Below are positions 5,923 through 5,970 of a stretch of DNA of 5,970 nucleotides, piece by piece; within the stretch, counting starts at the first letter, position 1, and each line of letters opens with the position of its first letter. The stretch is from contig JAJDFU010000191.1 of the NCBI GenBank assembly GCA_020528935.1, positions 1 through 5,970 on the forward strand, given 5' to 3'. A program made the translations under genes and the position numbers. The DNA is from Saprospiraceae bacterium. Lineage in GTDB: Bacteria > Bacteroidota > Bacteroidia > Chitinophagales > Saprospiraceae. The notes below the pieces were generated by a model. That model was not told the origin of the DNA. It saw only the letters and a list, made by a program, of their open reading frames with translations, and did not search any database.

Positions 5923-5970
5923 ACACAACACAAACATATACAGACGCAACTGCACAGCAGATACACAAGA
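5923..5970. other. Unassignable tail after the adapter
   Basis: These 48 bases follow the end of the P5 adapter, where a sequencer has no template left. They are rich in A and C, have no supportable gene, and should not be treated as genomic sequence. Confidence 0.8.

Overview
The window looks like a short, GC-rich bacterial contig from a member of the Bacteroidota. Four things point there: a secreted protein with the Bacteroidota-style TonB C-terminal fold, a signal-peptide-bearing helix-hairpin-helix protein of the ComEA-like type common in that phylum, eukaryote-like (type II) glutamine synthetase, and promoter boxes of the TAnnTTTG type, with mostly no Shine-Dalgarno before genes. The GC content and gene set would fit a Saprospiria-like lineage, but that placement is a guess.

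Layout. (1) 61-2050, plus strand: two overlapping genes, a GshB/RimK-type ATP-grasp ligase followed by a zinc-dependent AstE/aspartoacylase-like amidohydrolase, very probably one transcript. (2) 2047-3291, minus strand: peptidase T (pepT), converging on the first pair so tightly that the stop codons overlap. (3) 3504-3938, plus strand: a small exported TonB-C-domain protein, separated from pepT by a 212-base divergent region. (4) A bidirectional terminator at about 3977-4014, then glutamine synthetase on the minus strand (4033-5070). (5) A 400-base divergent region (5071-5470) with a long glnA leader, a strong 14-bp hairpin and two opposed -7 boxes. (6) From about 5466, the 5' end of a ComEA-like helix-hairpin-helix gene on the plus strand.

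The last ~118 bases are not genomic. From 5853 to 5922 the sequence follows the Illumina Nextera P5-side adapter in read-through orientation (transposon mosaic end, adapter arm, 8-base index, P5 sequence) with scattered errors, and 5923-5970 is unassignable tail. The apparent C-terminus and stop codon of the last gene are therefore artefacts. A likely one-base deletion at that gene's start codon, in the same contig-end zone, may also be a sequence error.

Functionally the contig is mostly amino-acid and peptide metabolism: an amide/peptide-bond-forming ligase beside an amide hydrolase, a tripeptidase and glutamine synthetase. Only the first two form a plausible functional unit. I saw no RNA gene, CRISPR array, insertion sequence or defence system, and no convincing undescribed system. 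The best biological leads are the ligase-hydrolase pair and the structured glnA leader.
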